Origin: Podospora bellae-mahoneyi
Lineage: Eukaryota; Ascomycota; Sordariomycetes; Sordariales; Podosporaceae
Assembly: GCF_035222275.1 (NCBI RefSeq)
Contig: NW_026946359.1
Span: forward strand, 3,906,001-3,970,000
Direction of reading: 5' to 3'
Length of the DNA: 64,000 nucleotides
Positions 1 to 11,235 of this stretch are shown piece after piece. Each line of letters starts with the position of its first letter. Positions within the stretch are counted from its first letter, which is position 1. The notes below the pieces were generated by a model. It saw only the letters and a program-made list of their open reading frames with translations. It did not search any database and had not been told where the DNA came from. A program made the translations under genes and the position numbers.

Positions 1-1104
1 TATTACTCCAAACTTTGTCCCTCTTCCCCTGTTAACCTCCTTCCCTTGCCCGTCCGTCACTTGACAGCAGCACGTCAGTCAGTCTTGCTAGCAGAATTTC
101 CCATCCCGCTCCTCCCAAGAGAGAAAAAAAAAAGGAAAAGAAAAGAAACAAGGAAACACCCCCTCTCTCGCTGGCCAAAACCCCAAACAAATCCACGTTA
201 TCTCCCCATAACCCTCCACTTCCCCCATCACAAAACATAGATAACATCAACGACAAGAATTGGCAAAATCAAAAAAACAATAGATAAGCTTGTTCAACCC
301 CTACCTATTATCCAACATGCCCCCAATATCCCCAATCCAAAGAGATAAGCAACAAAAATCAGACTGTCAAGATATAATGAAGACAGAAACAACAGCAACA
401 ACAAAGTGCAAAAATCTTCCCACACTCCTCCGTTTGCTCACCACAACTAGTAGCAGCGTATGATCCATCCCAGCCTTGAAAAAAAGAGAAAAAAAACCCT
501 CCCTCCTAATGCTGCCCGCCCAATATTGTGCCAAACAACATCTCGGAATGCCAAAGAAAAAAATCAATGAATTCAAAAATATAAACAACACAAATCAGAA
601 GCGAAGAAACAGCAGAAAAATGACAACGACAACTCGACAGCGCAGAGATAGAGACACGGAAAAAGAGAGAGAAGAGAGTAAATGATGAAATTGCAGAAAA
701 ATATCCCTTCCCAACGCGGTATCCAAAAGAGCTTCAAACCCCCTGCCGTCAACAATGACATTCTGTTGTCCTTCCTTCCCCAACCTCGGAAAAGAGTAAC
801 CAACCATTTTGCATGGATGGTGTACAAAGAATATAATAATTCCAAGAACGGATAATCCAAAACAGACAATGGTATCGTTGAAAAAGAAAAAAGCATATAA
901 AGTAGTGCCCGCAAAAGAGGGGGCTCCTCCTCGCCCGAGACTCCTCTATAAAATCCCGTCCCAAGTAGCCGGATCCAAATATGCTGTTGAAACCGACCCC
1001 CATGCCTTGCCTAACCCACACACACTGAAAAAAGCACACAAATGCCTCTCCCATATCGACAAACCCTTAGAATTGTTTCTAAATACCGGAAACGCGCATC
1101 AAGC
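1..1104. other. A/T-rich intergenic stretch, 3' flank of the RSC7-type gene
   Basis: This stretch is A-rich on the plus strand, with many purine homopolymer runs, and has no open frame that looks like a protein. It lies just downstream of the stop codon of the minus-strand RSC7-type gene, so it probably holds that gene's 3' UTR and terminator plus unassigned spacer. I see nothing else in it. Confidence 0.6.
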
Positions 1105-3763
1105 TCACTGCGGCTGGTTTGTCCACCACTGCGCAGGTGTTTGCTGTTGAGACCACGTCTGCGTGACGGCGGGTGGCGGTGCGCTCTGGTGCATGTACTG
1201 CCGGGGCGTCTGCTCGGCCGAATACATCCCCTGGGCTGAGGTGCTGTACCCTTGGTTCATGCCCGGCATTCCTGGGTACATGCCACCAGGCTGTTGCACT
1301 TGGCTCGATGTGCTGGAATGCCGCAGCTGAGGAGCGGGGGATTGCTGCGGGTGGGGAGACGGCTGAGACTGAGCCGTGTAGGCCGAATAGCCATGCTGCG
1401 GCGTCTGAGGCGTTGGTGGCCACATTTGGGTCTGGGGATAGCTGTAGTTCTGCGAGGTTGGCGGCAAGGTGCTCGTGGAGCCAGTAGGTGGGTAGGTTGG
1501 TCTGGAGCTGCTCTGGGATGGGTCCTGTGCCAGCCCCCGACCTGGGCCGCTAGGTCCAACAGAGGTGGGAGCATGCACAGGTTGCGAGTACGGTGCAGCT
1601 GACATCATCAACTGGGGGCTTTGGTTGGAGATGATGCCAGGCTGCGGGATACCCTGTGTGGTGGTGTGCGTTGAGGGGGCTGGGCGGCTGGTCGACGCAG
1701 GTGCTTCGCTTGTGCCAACAGGCTGGCTCAGGGTCGTGGTGGTTGGTTGGTCGTGCTGTCGTCTCCAAATGTTCTGCATGTAGTCATTCCGCATATCGCG
1801 TTGGGAGTTGACTGAACGGTTAAACTCTGCAGCATGGTGAGCTTGAGCGTGTAATTCTGTGATGGGCGTGGGTTGAAGTCGATCTTGATATGCTGGGCCG
1901 GTAATCTCCTGTCGTGGTCCCGTCTTGAGAATGTTCGAATAGTCTCTGCTGTGAGTATTGTTGTAATCTGGTCCTAGTGTTATCACGGGCATTCTGGTCG
2001 AGCTTCCTGGCGTCGGTCTAAGCATACCTGGTTGCACGAGTTGCGGTTGAGGGCCACCGCCAAATTGGCCGGGATTGGTGCTGTAGACAATTTCACCGTG
2101 AGGAGCTCCAAGCATGCTTGCGGTGTGGTTTGCCTCGGCTTCTCGAGCCTTGGACGCACCAGGTCGTTTCTCTCCTGCCGGGTCAGCCTCGGTGAAGCCC
2201 TGTTTGCGAGCCTTGCTCTCCCAGTAGTCATCACGGACCCTCCGGCCATTCGTGATCACCCTGCTTCCAAACTGTCGAAACATGCTCCTGGCCGTAACAA
2301 TGGCTATTTGCCGCGATCGGTAGGAGAAGGGGAGAATTTCCTGGTTTACCAAATCATCCTTTTCTTCCTGGCTGGCGATGATCTTGTACAAGGACCTGTT
2401 CTTGTTAAATAACAGGTACGAGTCTCTATATCCCAACACTCGGGCACACTCGGTTGCAAGCATGAAAAGCTTCTCGCCACGGTGCGGCACGAAAAAGGTA
2501 CGGCAACGGTACTCGCGGCCGCCTGTGAGCTGGCCGTTTGGCAAAACCTTCTTCTCGCCAGCCTCGTCAATTTCGCGTGGTAGGTACTCGTCATTGCCGG
2601 GCCCAAGCTGGTCGGTGGTGTGGTCGCGGACCGTTGGGAGCGCCTTCAAGGTCGACTTGGTCGGGGTGGGTTTGGGCGGCGACGACTGCGGTGGTGGTGG
2701 AGCGGGGGGGTAGGTGGGCGTCTGGACAGGCAGCGGAGCATTTTGGCTCTGTGGCGTTTGCGGGGGAGCTGTCTGACGAGAGGGAGGTACCGGTGCCTGG
2801 GTGGCAGGTTCGGGAGCACCCCCGGACTGTCTGGACTTCATCGGTCTTCCTCTTTTTCTCGGCTTGTCACTACCTGAAGATTGCGTGACGGAGCTGTCAG
2901 CTTGTGGTCCCTGATCCCAGGTTTTACACGACGGGTCGCACAGCCACAGACATGTAACGCGGAGGTGTAGACCCGGATAGCAAAGGCTGCGGCTACACAG
3001 AGACAGGTATGAAGCAACAAGAAATCACAGAAGAGACGTACCGTCCTCACCAGTCGACCCGAGCGGTCCTTCGTCGGGATAATCCTGCGGAGAACGGCCC
3101 CGCTTGATGCCTCGAGAAGTCGCGTCTAACAGTTCTGGCAGGTTGTTCTCATCAGTATCGCACGCTCGTATTGGTGATCGTCAATCAAAGTAAATATGCG
3201 CTTCATGTCTGAGTAGCTGTTGTCAGGAGAAGGCCGCGGGCTGGGTGAGTGGAAAGAAGCGATGACGAGAGGACGAGACGCGTAAAGTGGAGATCGGGAG
3301 GGGCTGCGACACGCGCGGGGGCCAATCCACACATGGTTCATTTGCTGGGTCTGGGCGACGACCATGGCGAGATCAGGACGTCGCGATGCTCTGGATGAAC
3401 TGCGCCGGGCATCTCGGCGACGGCGAAGGCGACAAGATCCAGGACTCGAGAGCTCAACGGACCGGTCTTTCTTTCTTGAGACATGTTTGGCGTGACTCGG
3501 TGGTTTCGAGGTCGACCTGCGTCACTAGATGGAGCTTGCCTTGCGCTGTGTGGGCTGACAGGTGTGCGGTGGACGGACGGGCGGGCGCGCGCAAACACTG
3601 GCTGGAGCCGATGGGCAGCGCGGGCGACAAATAGTGTTGCCGAATTGAAAATATTCCAGTCCAGAGATCAGAAGCAAAGCCAAAAGAACGTACCTGGGTT
3701 GAGTGCTGCTGGGTTGATTGTTGCACTATCAGCGCCGTTGGGTATGGGCTGTGCAGCGTACAT
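1105..3763 (-). CDS. rsc7: RSC7/Swp82-family chromatin remodelling complex subunit (NPL6/RSC7 homolog)
   Basis: Three exons rebuild a 643-residue protein: complement of 3763-3694, 3134-3042 and 2873-1105. The introns are 559 nt (3135-3693) and 168 nt (2874-3041). The start MYAAQPIPNG is the only ATG that leads in frame through the GTACGT donor into the second exon. Residues 58-67 (KPRKRGRPMK) form an AT-hook-like basic patch. Residues about 150-280 hold the conserved RSC7/Swp82 block, including LPREIDEAGEKKVLPNGQ, REYRCRTFF, ARVLGYRDSY and RSMFRQFGSRV. The remainder is a long P/Q/S/T-rich tail. In yeasts this family sits in the RSC or SWI/SNF nucleosome-remodelling complexes in the nucleus. 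Family membership follows from the conserved block. Which of the two complexes it serves cannot be decided here. The first intron is unusually long, so a further small exon inside it is possible. Confidence 0.85.
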
Positions 3764-5161
3764 GAGTGCCGTCGTCGTCGACCACGTCAATGGGTCTGCG
3801 AAACGACGTGTCTTGATATAGTTGGGCTGGCGTGGAAGGGGGCACGCAGCCAAAAGCGCTCAAGCTTTTTTTTTCTGGTCTCTGCCTGGTCTCGCTCTGG
3901 ATCCTGGGTCCTGGTCTGCTGGGAACGCACGCGCTGGGGGGAAGGATGCAGGCAAGGAATGTTGCTGCTGCTGCTGCACTCATGCATGTATGTGGTTGGA
4001 GAAGGAACTCGAATAGAAAAACACGGGTGCGAAATGGAAATATGCGTGCTTTTCCTCTTGATTTGCTAGCCTGTTTTTTTCTCGCCTTCGGTGTTTATCA
4101 CTTGCGAGGAGAGCTGGGCAGGTCACGGCCGGCGTGTCTCGAGAGATCAAGAGGCTCTCTCTCTCACTTTCTCTCTCTTCTGCTGCTCTTTCTCCTCACT
4201 CTCTCATCAGTTCGCGCTTTGCAGAATTGATGCGCAGACACAATACGCGGGGTGAAGGCTAGTCCTGATTGGGAAAGGCAGCACCCCGGTCAGGTTCGGC
4301 AAGGCAAGGCAGCGGGAGGGCTGCAAAGTGACGATGGATCCGCAGCTGTTAGCGCGAGTGACTGTTCTGCAACGTTGACCTTGATCACCGTCTGGTCTTG
4401 ATCTTGGCTCGGTCCGTATCAAGACATTTCGAAACAAATGCCTGGGTTGAGGGAGTCATCAGGCAGTCTGGGAATACGAAGAAGAGACGAACATGGCAAG
4501 TTTCGCAAGAGAAAAGCACCGAATCTGACAAGACGCGAGATGATGGCGCGTTGGTTGGTGGCGCATCGTCGTCCCAAAGTTCATCAGTACTATAGCTCGC
4601 TCTTGCGACTGCACTATGCCAACCACAAGTGCAGTAGCTGCAAGAGCAGTTGCTCATGTCAGATGAAACACCACAGGTACCTGCTCTGGTGTTGCATTGC
4701 GTTTGCCATGTCGCTTTTCATAACAGACACAGACGACAGAGCATAACTGCTAACAGATAGGTAGCTCGTCCCCAGTGGCCGCGTGGAACCGCACCGCAGC
4801 GCGGAACGCCCATGCTCGTTGTTGTTGAACCAAAAAGAGGGGTGAGGATGGAGAGGGGCGGAACGGCTTCCTGGATGTGGGTACGGACGGGTAAGCAGAG
4901 CATGGGCTGCATGGGTGCTCATTCAGCACGCTGGGTCTGATAGTGGCACAGTGCCAGAAACACAAACAGTCCTCTCTTCTTCCATGTTTATCTTCATCCT
5001 ATGATAGTTGTGAGATTAGTAGCAGCATCTTGACACCCGTAACACGACAGAAAGCACAGGCTCTCTCTGGGTAGGTAAGTCTCTCCTACTCGAGTGTAAC
5101 GAGGAGCTCAGTTCTTACACGCCAGGTGTGAAGCCAACAAGTGAACAGATGCAGGAAGCAA

Positions 5162-5182
5162 GGGTCAAGGGTCAAGGGTCAA
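5162..5182 (+). repeat. Short tandem repeat, three copies of GGGTCAA
   Basis: Three perfect 7-nt copies stand head to tail in an intergenic stretch. It does not match the fungal telomere repeat TTAGGG. No function can be assigned. Confidence 0.8.
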
Positions 5183-5525
5183 AGTGAGAGCAGGGACATG
5201 AGTGCGATTGCTGGCGGGCCCAGCTCTCTTGGCACCGGAGCCTTGTGGGAACGATGGAGGTACCTTCGGCCGACCGAGGTCCTCAGAAGCCCCGCATCAG
5301 TCCCATCCATATAACCGGGATGACAACGACATTCTCGTGGCTATTCAGACAACGCAGGACAAAAGATGATTGATAACCTGGGCAAGATGGATTTAACATG
5401 GATCTCACGGCATCTATATGCTGGACACCGGCTCTGGTGCGAGCCGAGCAGTCAAACACTCCGACGGAAGCTCAGGAGGAGTCAGAGAGCTCCCCAGAGC
5501 TCCAAGGCTCCAGAGGAGCTTGACG

Positions 5526-8065
5526 GCGCAACCTCAAGTTTGACGTTGCACACGTTGCGGCACAGGAAAATGCAACTCTATGGCACGAGGGCAGGGTGTA
5601 CATACCGCAAACCCCCGACTTAAGAGGACCCTGGCATCACGGTGCTTCTGGGCCGTGCAGTCCAGAGGCAAAGCGAGCTGTGCCCAAGAAGCGGATGAGT
5701 CTGTCGATCACTTCTGCACCTGTCTCTTTTCAGTCAGTCGGGCCCGTTCTGCTATAAACACGGACGGCATGGCTTGCTCGCCAGGACATGCAGGTCCGTA
5801 TCACTCATACCACAATCTCCTCCGAGCGGTGACAATGGCACGGTAGGAATCGTGGCTCCAAACCTGAAATATTGCGCTGCTCTTTCTCTTGCTGCTGACA
5901 GCGTCGAGTTCCATGTCGTGGAACCTCAGTTGTCCCATACAGCTTGTTGGAGAGCCAACCTGGGCTCGAAAAAGCCGGTGAGGCTGATACACATGAGGTA
6001 GCATTGGTGTGCGCGTTCGCGAGCGTGCTGGATATAGCAGTGTATGGACGGGAATGCAAGTTGACCCAGTCAGCGCCGGCTCGGGTTGAGTTCTTACCAG
6101 CAACACGGACGATGGCCTCCCTTATGTCGAGATCCATGAGGTGGATTTCCCCAAATGGGATACTGGCTAGAACAGAGGATACTCGGCACAATCCGAGTAA
6201 GTTGCTGCCCCTTGCTGCCATCCCATCGACATTCCACTCAGTGTGTGTGTGTGTGTGTGTAACATGCAGCACTCTTTTGACAGAAATGTCCTTGATGCAA
6301 GGCTGACCGGGATGCCCTTCAACCACAAAAAGTGCTCGGCCTAGGACGTACAAAGCAGCTGGAACGCTCGAGGCTTGCCCTGCGTGAGGCCTTTTGGAAC
6401 ATCCATGCCTCGGATTTTGCGGACCGATCGCCTCGCAGCTTCGAGACTACCGACGGCTCTAACTGTGTGACGACAAGCTGCTTCCGAGACAGGTGGACGT
6501 GGAGTTCACGGATCTCAGATGAATCCCGCTGAAGATGGTGTTGACGATGATCATTTCGATCTCTGGAAAAGGCACAGTAGAACTACCAAGCGGACCCTGG
6601 AGAAGAAGGTGAAGAAGAACAAGAAGAAGAAGCCTCCGGTCATGGAATTCCTTCAAATGACGCTTGTCCCAAGAGAGGTCTCTATCATTGATAAAAACCG
6701 TGCATAGACGCTTTCCTGAACCAGTCGAAGACCCGACCTCTCTGACCAATCACATGCATAGCGCCACGAGACCAGGGTTGGGGATTTTGGTGCTTGTTTC
6801 TAACGACACCCTACTGCTTTCTCCTTTCACACCTCAAAGAACCTGAAGCAGAATACTAACCGACTCTTTGCTCCTCCTGGACAAGCAGTGGGCACTGACT
6901 GCATGGCGATACCACCTCGAGACCACGTTTCCAAGTGAACAACACGGCAAACGCCGGGGCATCAACGCCTATCGACGAGGATATTGCGTTCATGCGGATC
7001 CTGCGGCATTTCCATCATCTCGAGATATCAAGAGACCTTCACTGATGAGGTCAGCCTGCAGTTGGTCCTGGTAAAGTACCGTCATCTACCCTATCTTTGT
7101 TACTTTTACAGTATCAGCGGAGTCCTCGGGAGCTGCAGTAAATCGTACGCAAGCGCTGGTTCCTATCAGTACTTTTACACAGCCAGGACTGGTCGTCTGA
7201 TCAGAGTGCTTTCGTCATTTGTCTCAGAAGGATAGGGGATCACATGAATAATCACAGGTTCGAGGTGGCTCATGTGGTTTCTGGCCAGAGAATGGAATGC
7301 TACCATTATCCACTAGAAACATCTCTAGTTGGCTTACAGCTTATCCCGAACCTGAAACCTCATCGGGCCTAAAGACGGGTACGTCAAGCAGTGTGGCCAC
7401 ACTGATCTCAACTACTACGGATCCTCGCATACAGAAGTTGATTAATGAAGCCCCAGGTTAACGTAGCTACAGTAGGACTGCAGGAGGATAGGACAGGAGA
7501 CCGACAAAGGTATCATTCTCATGCCTACCTCCAACCTCAGGCCCACAACTATCTTCCGTCAGCTGCCAAATATTGGCCGCTCCTTGCGCTCCCATTGGCA
7601 GACCAGCAGGCGGAAACAAGAATTTGCGCCACGGCTGAGACCTTGATCTCAAGCAAATAGCGGTAGATATCAGGGGGCTCACGGAGCCGTGGCGGAAGAC
7701 CGGTCGTTGTTCGAGTGGCCCGGGTCATCCGGGAGTCGTACTGTGGCCACTGTCCGCCCAATGAGGCAGAAACGAACGAGGAACTTCGAGCCTTGCCGGG
7801 GGTTGTCTGGTTTGTGTGCTGCACAATGTTACTTGTCTAGGACCAGGACAGATACATCAAGTTCAAGGTCGAAATCTACAATCGTAACGGTTGTGCCTCC
7901 GAGATCAAGCCGCACCAGGTACAGGCAGGCTTGACTCTATCGGGATCTCGCAAAAGGAAAAACAATCAAACACGCAGGAACACGACCCCGGGCGTTTCCC
8001 ATGGCGTCTTCGGTCCAGAGGAGGTGGTCGCTCTTCTGCTGGACCTTGTGTTCCTTTCGGGTTAG
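5526..8065 (+). pseudogene. Possible eroded or unrecognised plus-strand gene (scattered protein-like segments)
   Basis: Several short plus-strand frames read like protein but are separated by stops and frame changes. Examples are a 75-codon frame ending near 5752 (contains WHEGRVYIPQTPDL), a segment near 6107-6163 (DGLPYVEIHEVDFPKWD), one near 6911-7051 (STPIDEDIAFMRILRHFHH), and two collinear segments 7685-7837 and 7841-8062 that share a frame and are split by one TAG. Some edges resemble splice sites, for example CTTACCAG before 6106 and GTAAGTTGC after about 6197. I could not join them into one convincing model and recognise no family. It could be a decayed gene, an intron-rich lineage-specific gene, or chance. 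The extent given is only the span of these segments. Confidence 0.15.
6241..6260. repeat. (GT)10 microsatellite
   Basis: Ten uninterrupted GT dinucleotides, followed by AACATGCAG. It is intergenic, or intronic if the neighbouring protein-like segments belong to a gene. Confidence 0.95.
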
Positions 8066-9077
8066 GTCTCTGACTGTCTGATCTGGACAAGCCCCCCACT
8101 ATTACTATATCGAAATCTGAAATCGCAGGCAGTGAAACGCCACGCCATGTGACGCATGCTTCTGACACACAGTTAAGAGTAAAATTATTCAGTTCTTCTG
8201 GAGTAGTTCTGCAGCGCCCAGCAGTCTGGGGATAGACACAGGACGATCGAGGGAAAGGGTGGTGTCCTCGAAGGACGGCAGATTGGAAATGGAGGGGTCG
8301 TCTCGAGAGGCTTGACCCTGGCATCCTTGTCGGGTTGTGGAGAGGAGGGGTGAGTGGGGAAGAGAGGGCCGAGCAACGTGACCGGGATTAAAGTGGATGC
8401 CACAAGGATGGAAGCGATTGTACCAGCTGCTGATAGCCTTGGCAGCTCTGTCTCCTTCTCTGATTGGCCGGCTGCGACGCAATCGTGCCAAGGAGCTGGC
8501 GGCACACGGACCACTTGGCTGCAAATCATGGAAACCGTGAAAGTTGATCTCTTGTTGAATTGTGCGCCGCGAACAAACTTGGGGTTTTCTCGACCCCCCG
8601 CCCGACTGCCATCACCACTCCCCTCCCTGGCGTTGGATCTGAAGATTTTCTGCCGTCCGTTGAGGCGCTGCACTGGAAATATCATTTTACTTTCCCTCTT
8701 TGCTGTTGGTTTTACATAATGGGATCCAGCCCGGGCCGGCCACGACAAGGAGGAGCGGCGTTCGCATTTCCAATGCTGTGCAAGTTTCGAAGCACCTCCA
8801 CAGCGGCAGATATGCAGCCTGAACTATTTGGAGGGACGGGCACGATCCGGGGGGGCAGAGAAGAAGACGCACCTGGCGACACACAGTGTACACACCCTCA
8901 CCATCCTTAGCGCCATGGCCGGCGGGAGCCTCCTTGTCCCCAGGCCGTGTCCCCTCTTGACCATTGCAACCTCCTCCCGAAGGCCCTTCCCATGGGCCAC
9001 TCAAGCGATGCTGTTCACGATCTGCCCCAGCGAGTGCGCCATTAGCGAACACTCTCTTCCCCTCTCAAGCATGACCT

Positions 9078-9554
9078 TCATTTTTCCTTGCAGCGCTGGG
9101 CGCGGGCGTTCGGTTCTTGTGGCTTTCTAAACGCGCAGAATCCTTCTCGGCCCACCTTGACTGGCACACACACCTTTTCAAGGGCCACGCACCCTCCAGA
9201 GCACCTACACACACCTCCCCCAGATGCACTCGCGGGTTCCATGTAAGTCATCCGCTGGTAGACACCACTATCTCGAACGGCATCAGAGAGAGACCCACCT
9301 GGGATCAACGAGAGATACAGGCCTTCATAGGTCGGAACGCTTCTTTCCATGTACCGAAGCAAAGCTGCTGTCACAGCTCCTTTGTTCTTTGCCAGATCCA
9401 CGGATCTATCACTCCAACTCGCGTACTCCCGGACCCATTCCGAGTATACCCACTCCAGATGCTGCTCGAGCCCAGAACCAAGGCCCGCTGCTTCCAGGAA
9501 ACGAGGACGGGATTGGCATCGACGGGCGCTAAAGCAGCATGCTTCAGCAGGCAT
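9078..9554 (-). CDS. Possible small unrecognised minus-strand ORF
   Basis: A 158-codon frame starts at MPAEACCFSA. Its middle part looks like an ordinary globular protein (EQHLEWVYSEWVREYASW, SVPTYEGLYLSLIPGG, SDAVRDSGVYQRMTYMEP). After that it becomes Cys/Gly-rich and less convincing, as if the frame ran into an intron or UTR. A second frame just downstream on the same strand (about 9085-8925) also reads protein-like (MAHSLGQIVNSIA, then VAHGKGLREEVAMVKRG). A hydrophobic stretch upstream (LFLWMVTWAGLVIGYL near 9550-9600) might belong to an earlier exon. I recognise no family. The overlapping plus-strand frame of 150 codons competes with it. Confidence is low. Confidence 0.2.
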   Translation of the reverse strand: MPAEACCFSARRCQSRPRFLEAAGLGSGLEQHLEWVYSEWVREYASWSDRSVDLAKNKGAVTAALLRYMERSVPTYEGLYLSLIPGGSLSDAVRDSGVYQRMTYMEPASASGGGVCRCSGGCVALEKVCVPVKVGREGFCAFRKPQEPNARAQRCKEK

Positions 9555-11235
9555 GGAGGTACCCAATGACCAGTCCGGCCCATGTCACCATCCACAGAAA
9601 CAGATTTCCCTCGAGAGCATGAGGGAGCGTTCAAAGTTACCAAGATGCTTCGTTCAAGGAATTTCCCATAACGTATCGTCATCTCAGTCGAATCCAAACG
9701 GTGCCGAGCATGCAAGATATAGATAGAGGAAACCGCCCGGCTAGCTACCCCTCTTGACCCTCGTCTCGCTTTTCCATCCGACTCGGCTTATGTATACACC
9801 CGAGGCGCAGATGGGCGCGCACCTATCCAGCCGCCGCCCACTTTGCTGCAGCTGGGATCTGTGGATGAGGCCAGGGGAAACTTCAAGAGACGCGAGATAT
9901 CCTCTTTTGGGATTGTGATGCCGCGGCCTGTGTCTCTCGCTTACGCATTGCGTTTTCGACACACACGGCCTCTCGCCACTGAGAAACCAATGCGGCGATT
10001 GTGTCTTGAGTTCTTCAACTTTGAGAGGGGGTTCTACCTCGCGGGTGGATTTGGCTGCTTGACGACCTCTTCCAGAGACTGTTGCCAAAGGCGGGGCAAG
10101 GTCGAAGCTCTGTAAGTTGTTTCGGCAACTTATCTTATCATGTCGTTGTGTCTGCTTGCTATTTTTGGAAGGCGGGGAATGGGGGATGAAGTTGATCAAG
10201 TGTTCGGCTGTCGCAATCTGACGACGGCCCAACGAGCGGCCGGACAAGACAAGGGCCTTGATGACCCCTTCTTGGGTCCGACCGAAGCATGCCTCTCTCT
10301 TGTCACTCCTGCCCGTCGCCAAATAGATCCAAGATTCAAACTGCAGCACAAGCGAACCAAGGGGTTGCAATCTGGCAAAATGCGCCGGTTGAATTGGTGC
10401 AGATCATATGATGCAGCTTGGGAGTATTTCACTCACAGTGCTTTCTGTCTAGACCGGTGTCATCAAGAGAGAGCTTGACGCCCGTGGCTGCTGTAATTTG
10501 TGATGCATCTCCGGGTACCGACGCGGCCTTTTGGTGGTGAAAGTTCTTTGTTGATGTTGCTTCCAGCATGGCTGGGAAATTTGTTGGATTACACAGTATG
10601 GACAGTAAGCTGTGATATTGAGTGCTGTGTACCCGGTGCCAGAGTGCTGTAGACGGACACTTAGACCTGCAGTGCAACAGATATCGGCCAGGTAATCTGA
10701 TATGCTACCAACAAACATGGGTGTCAACAGAGTGCGTGAGACGAGAATTCGGACCTAGGTCTGGGCAGGGGACCTGAACCCCCTCGCACTTTTGAAGAGG
10801 ATGAAGCTCAGAAGCTGTGGGTGCGTTTGGGGAGGTAGGTGTAGATATTCTCATCGCGAAACGAGATGAGCCTGAGCAGGTCCTATGGGACATCTGAGAG
10901 ATAAAAACTCTGTATCATAACAAGCCTTCAAAAGACAACCAATAGTTATGTCCCACTCAGGATGTCGTCGCCGTCGGCTGCCCGCATTACCCCGCGGCAG
11001 GCGCTTGTGAGGCGCTATCGATAAGAGCTATAAGCGCTAAAGCTTCACTGATTGGCCGGAGAAGCGACACCAAGGAATTCAACATTGGTAATCGCAACCT
11101 CTCCATCAAAAATTCACCAAACCACAGCAACCATCAACGAATTTTCAAGGCGACCCCTTCAAACCAGGAGACAGGAAGAAACGAATTTGTCTTGAAAACC
11201 CACAGTCGGCGCAACAGAGAAAACAAATTTAGGAA

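Larger units (their letters stand above)
3764..11235. other. Gene-poor tract between RSC7-type gene and DIS3
   Basis: This is 7.5 kb without a confidently recognisable gene. The left end carries the promoter of the minus-strand RSC7-type gene and the right end the promoter of the plus-strand DIS3 gene. Inside are short protein-like open segments on the plus strand (about 5.5-8.1 kb) and on the minus strand (about 9.1-9.6 kb), listed separately. There is also a (GT)10 microsatellite and a threefold GGGTCAA repeat. I see no transposase, reverse transcriptase, terminal repeats, or A/T-rich RIP-like block. Confidence 0.5.

Noticed and set aside
5526-5752. Resemblance of GRVYIPQTPDLR to retroelement polyprotein
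   Set aside because: No reverse transcriptase, integrase or terminal repeat sequence nearby; the match is too short to mean anything.
8185-8748. 187-codon minus-strand frame in the gene-poor tract
   Set aside because: Composition is Pro/Ser-rich and irregular, another long frame overlaps it on the same strand, and no conserved block is seen.
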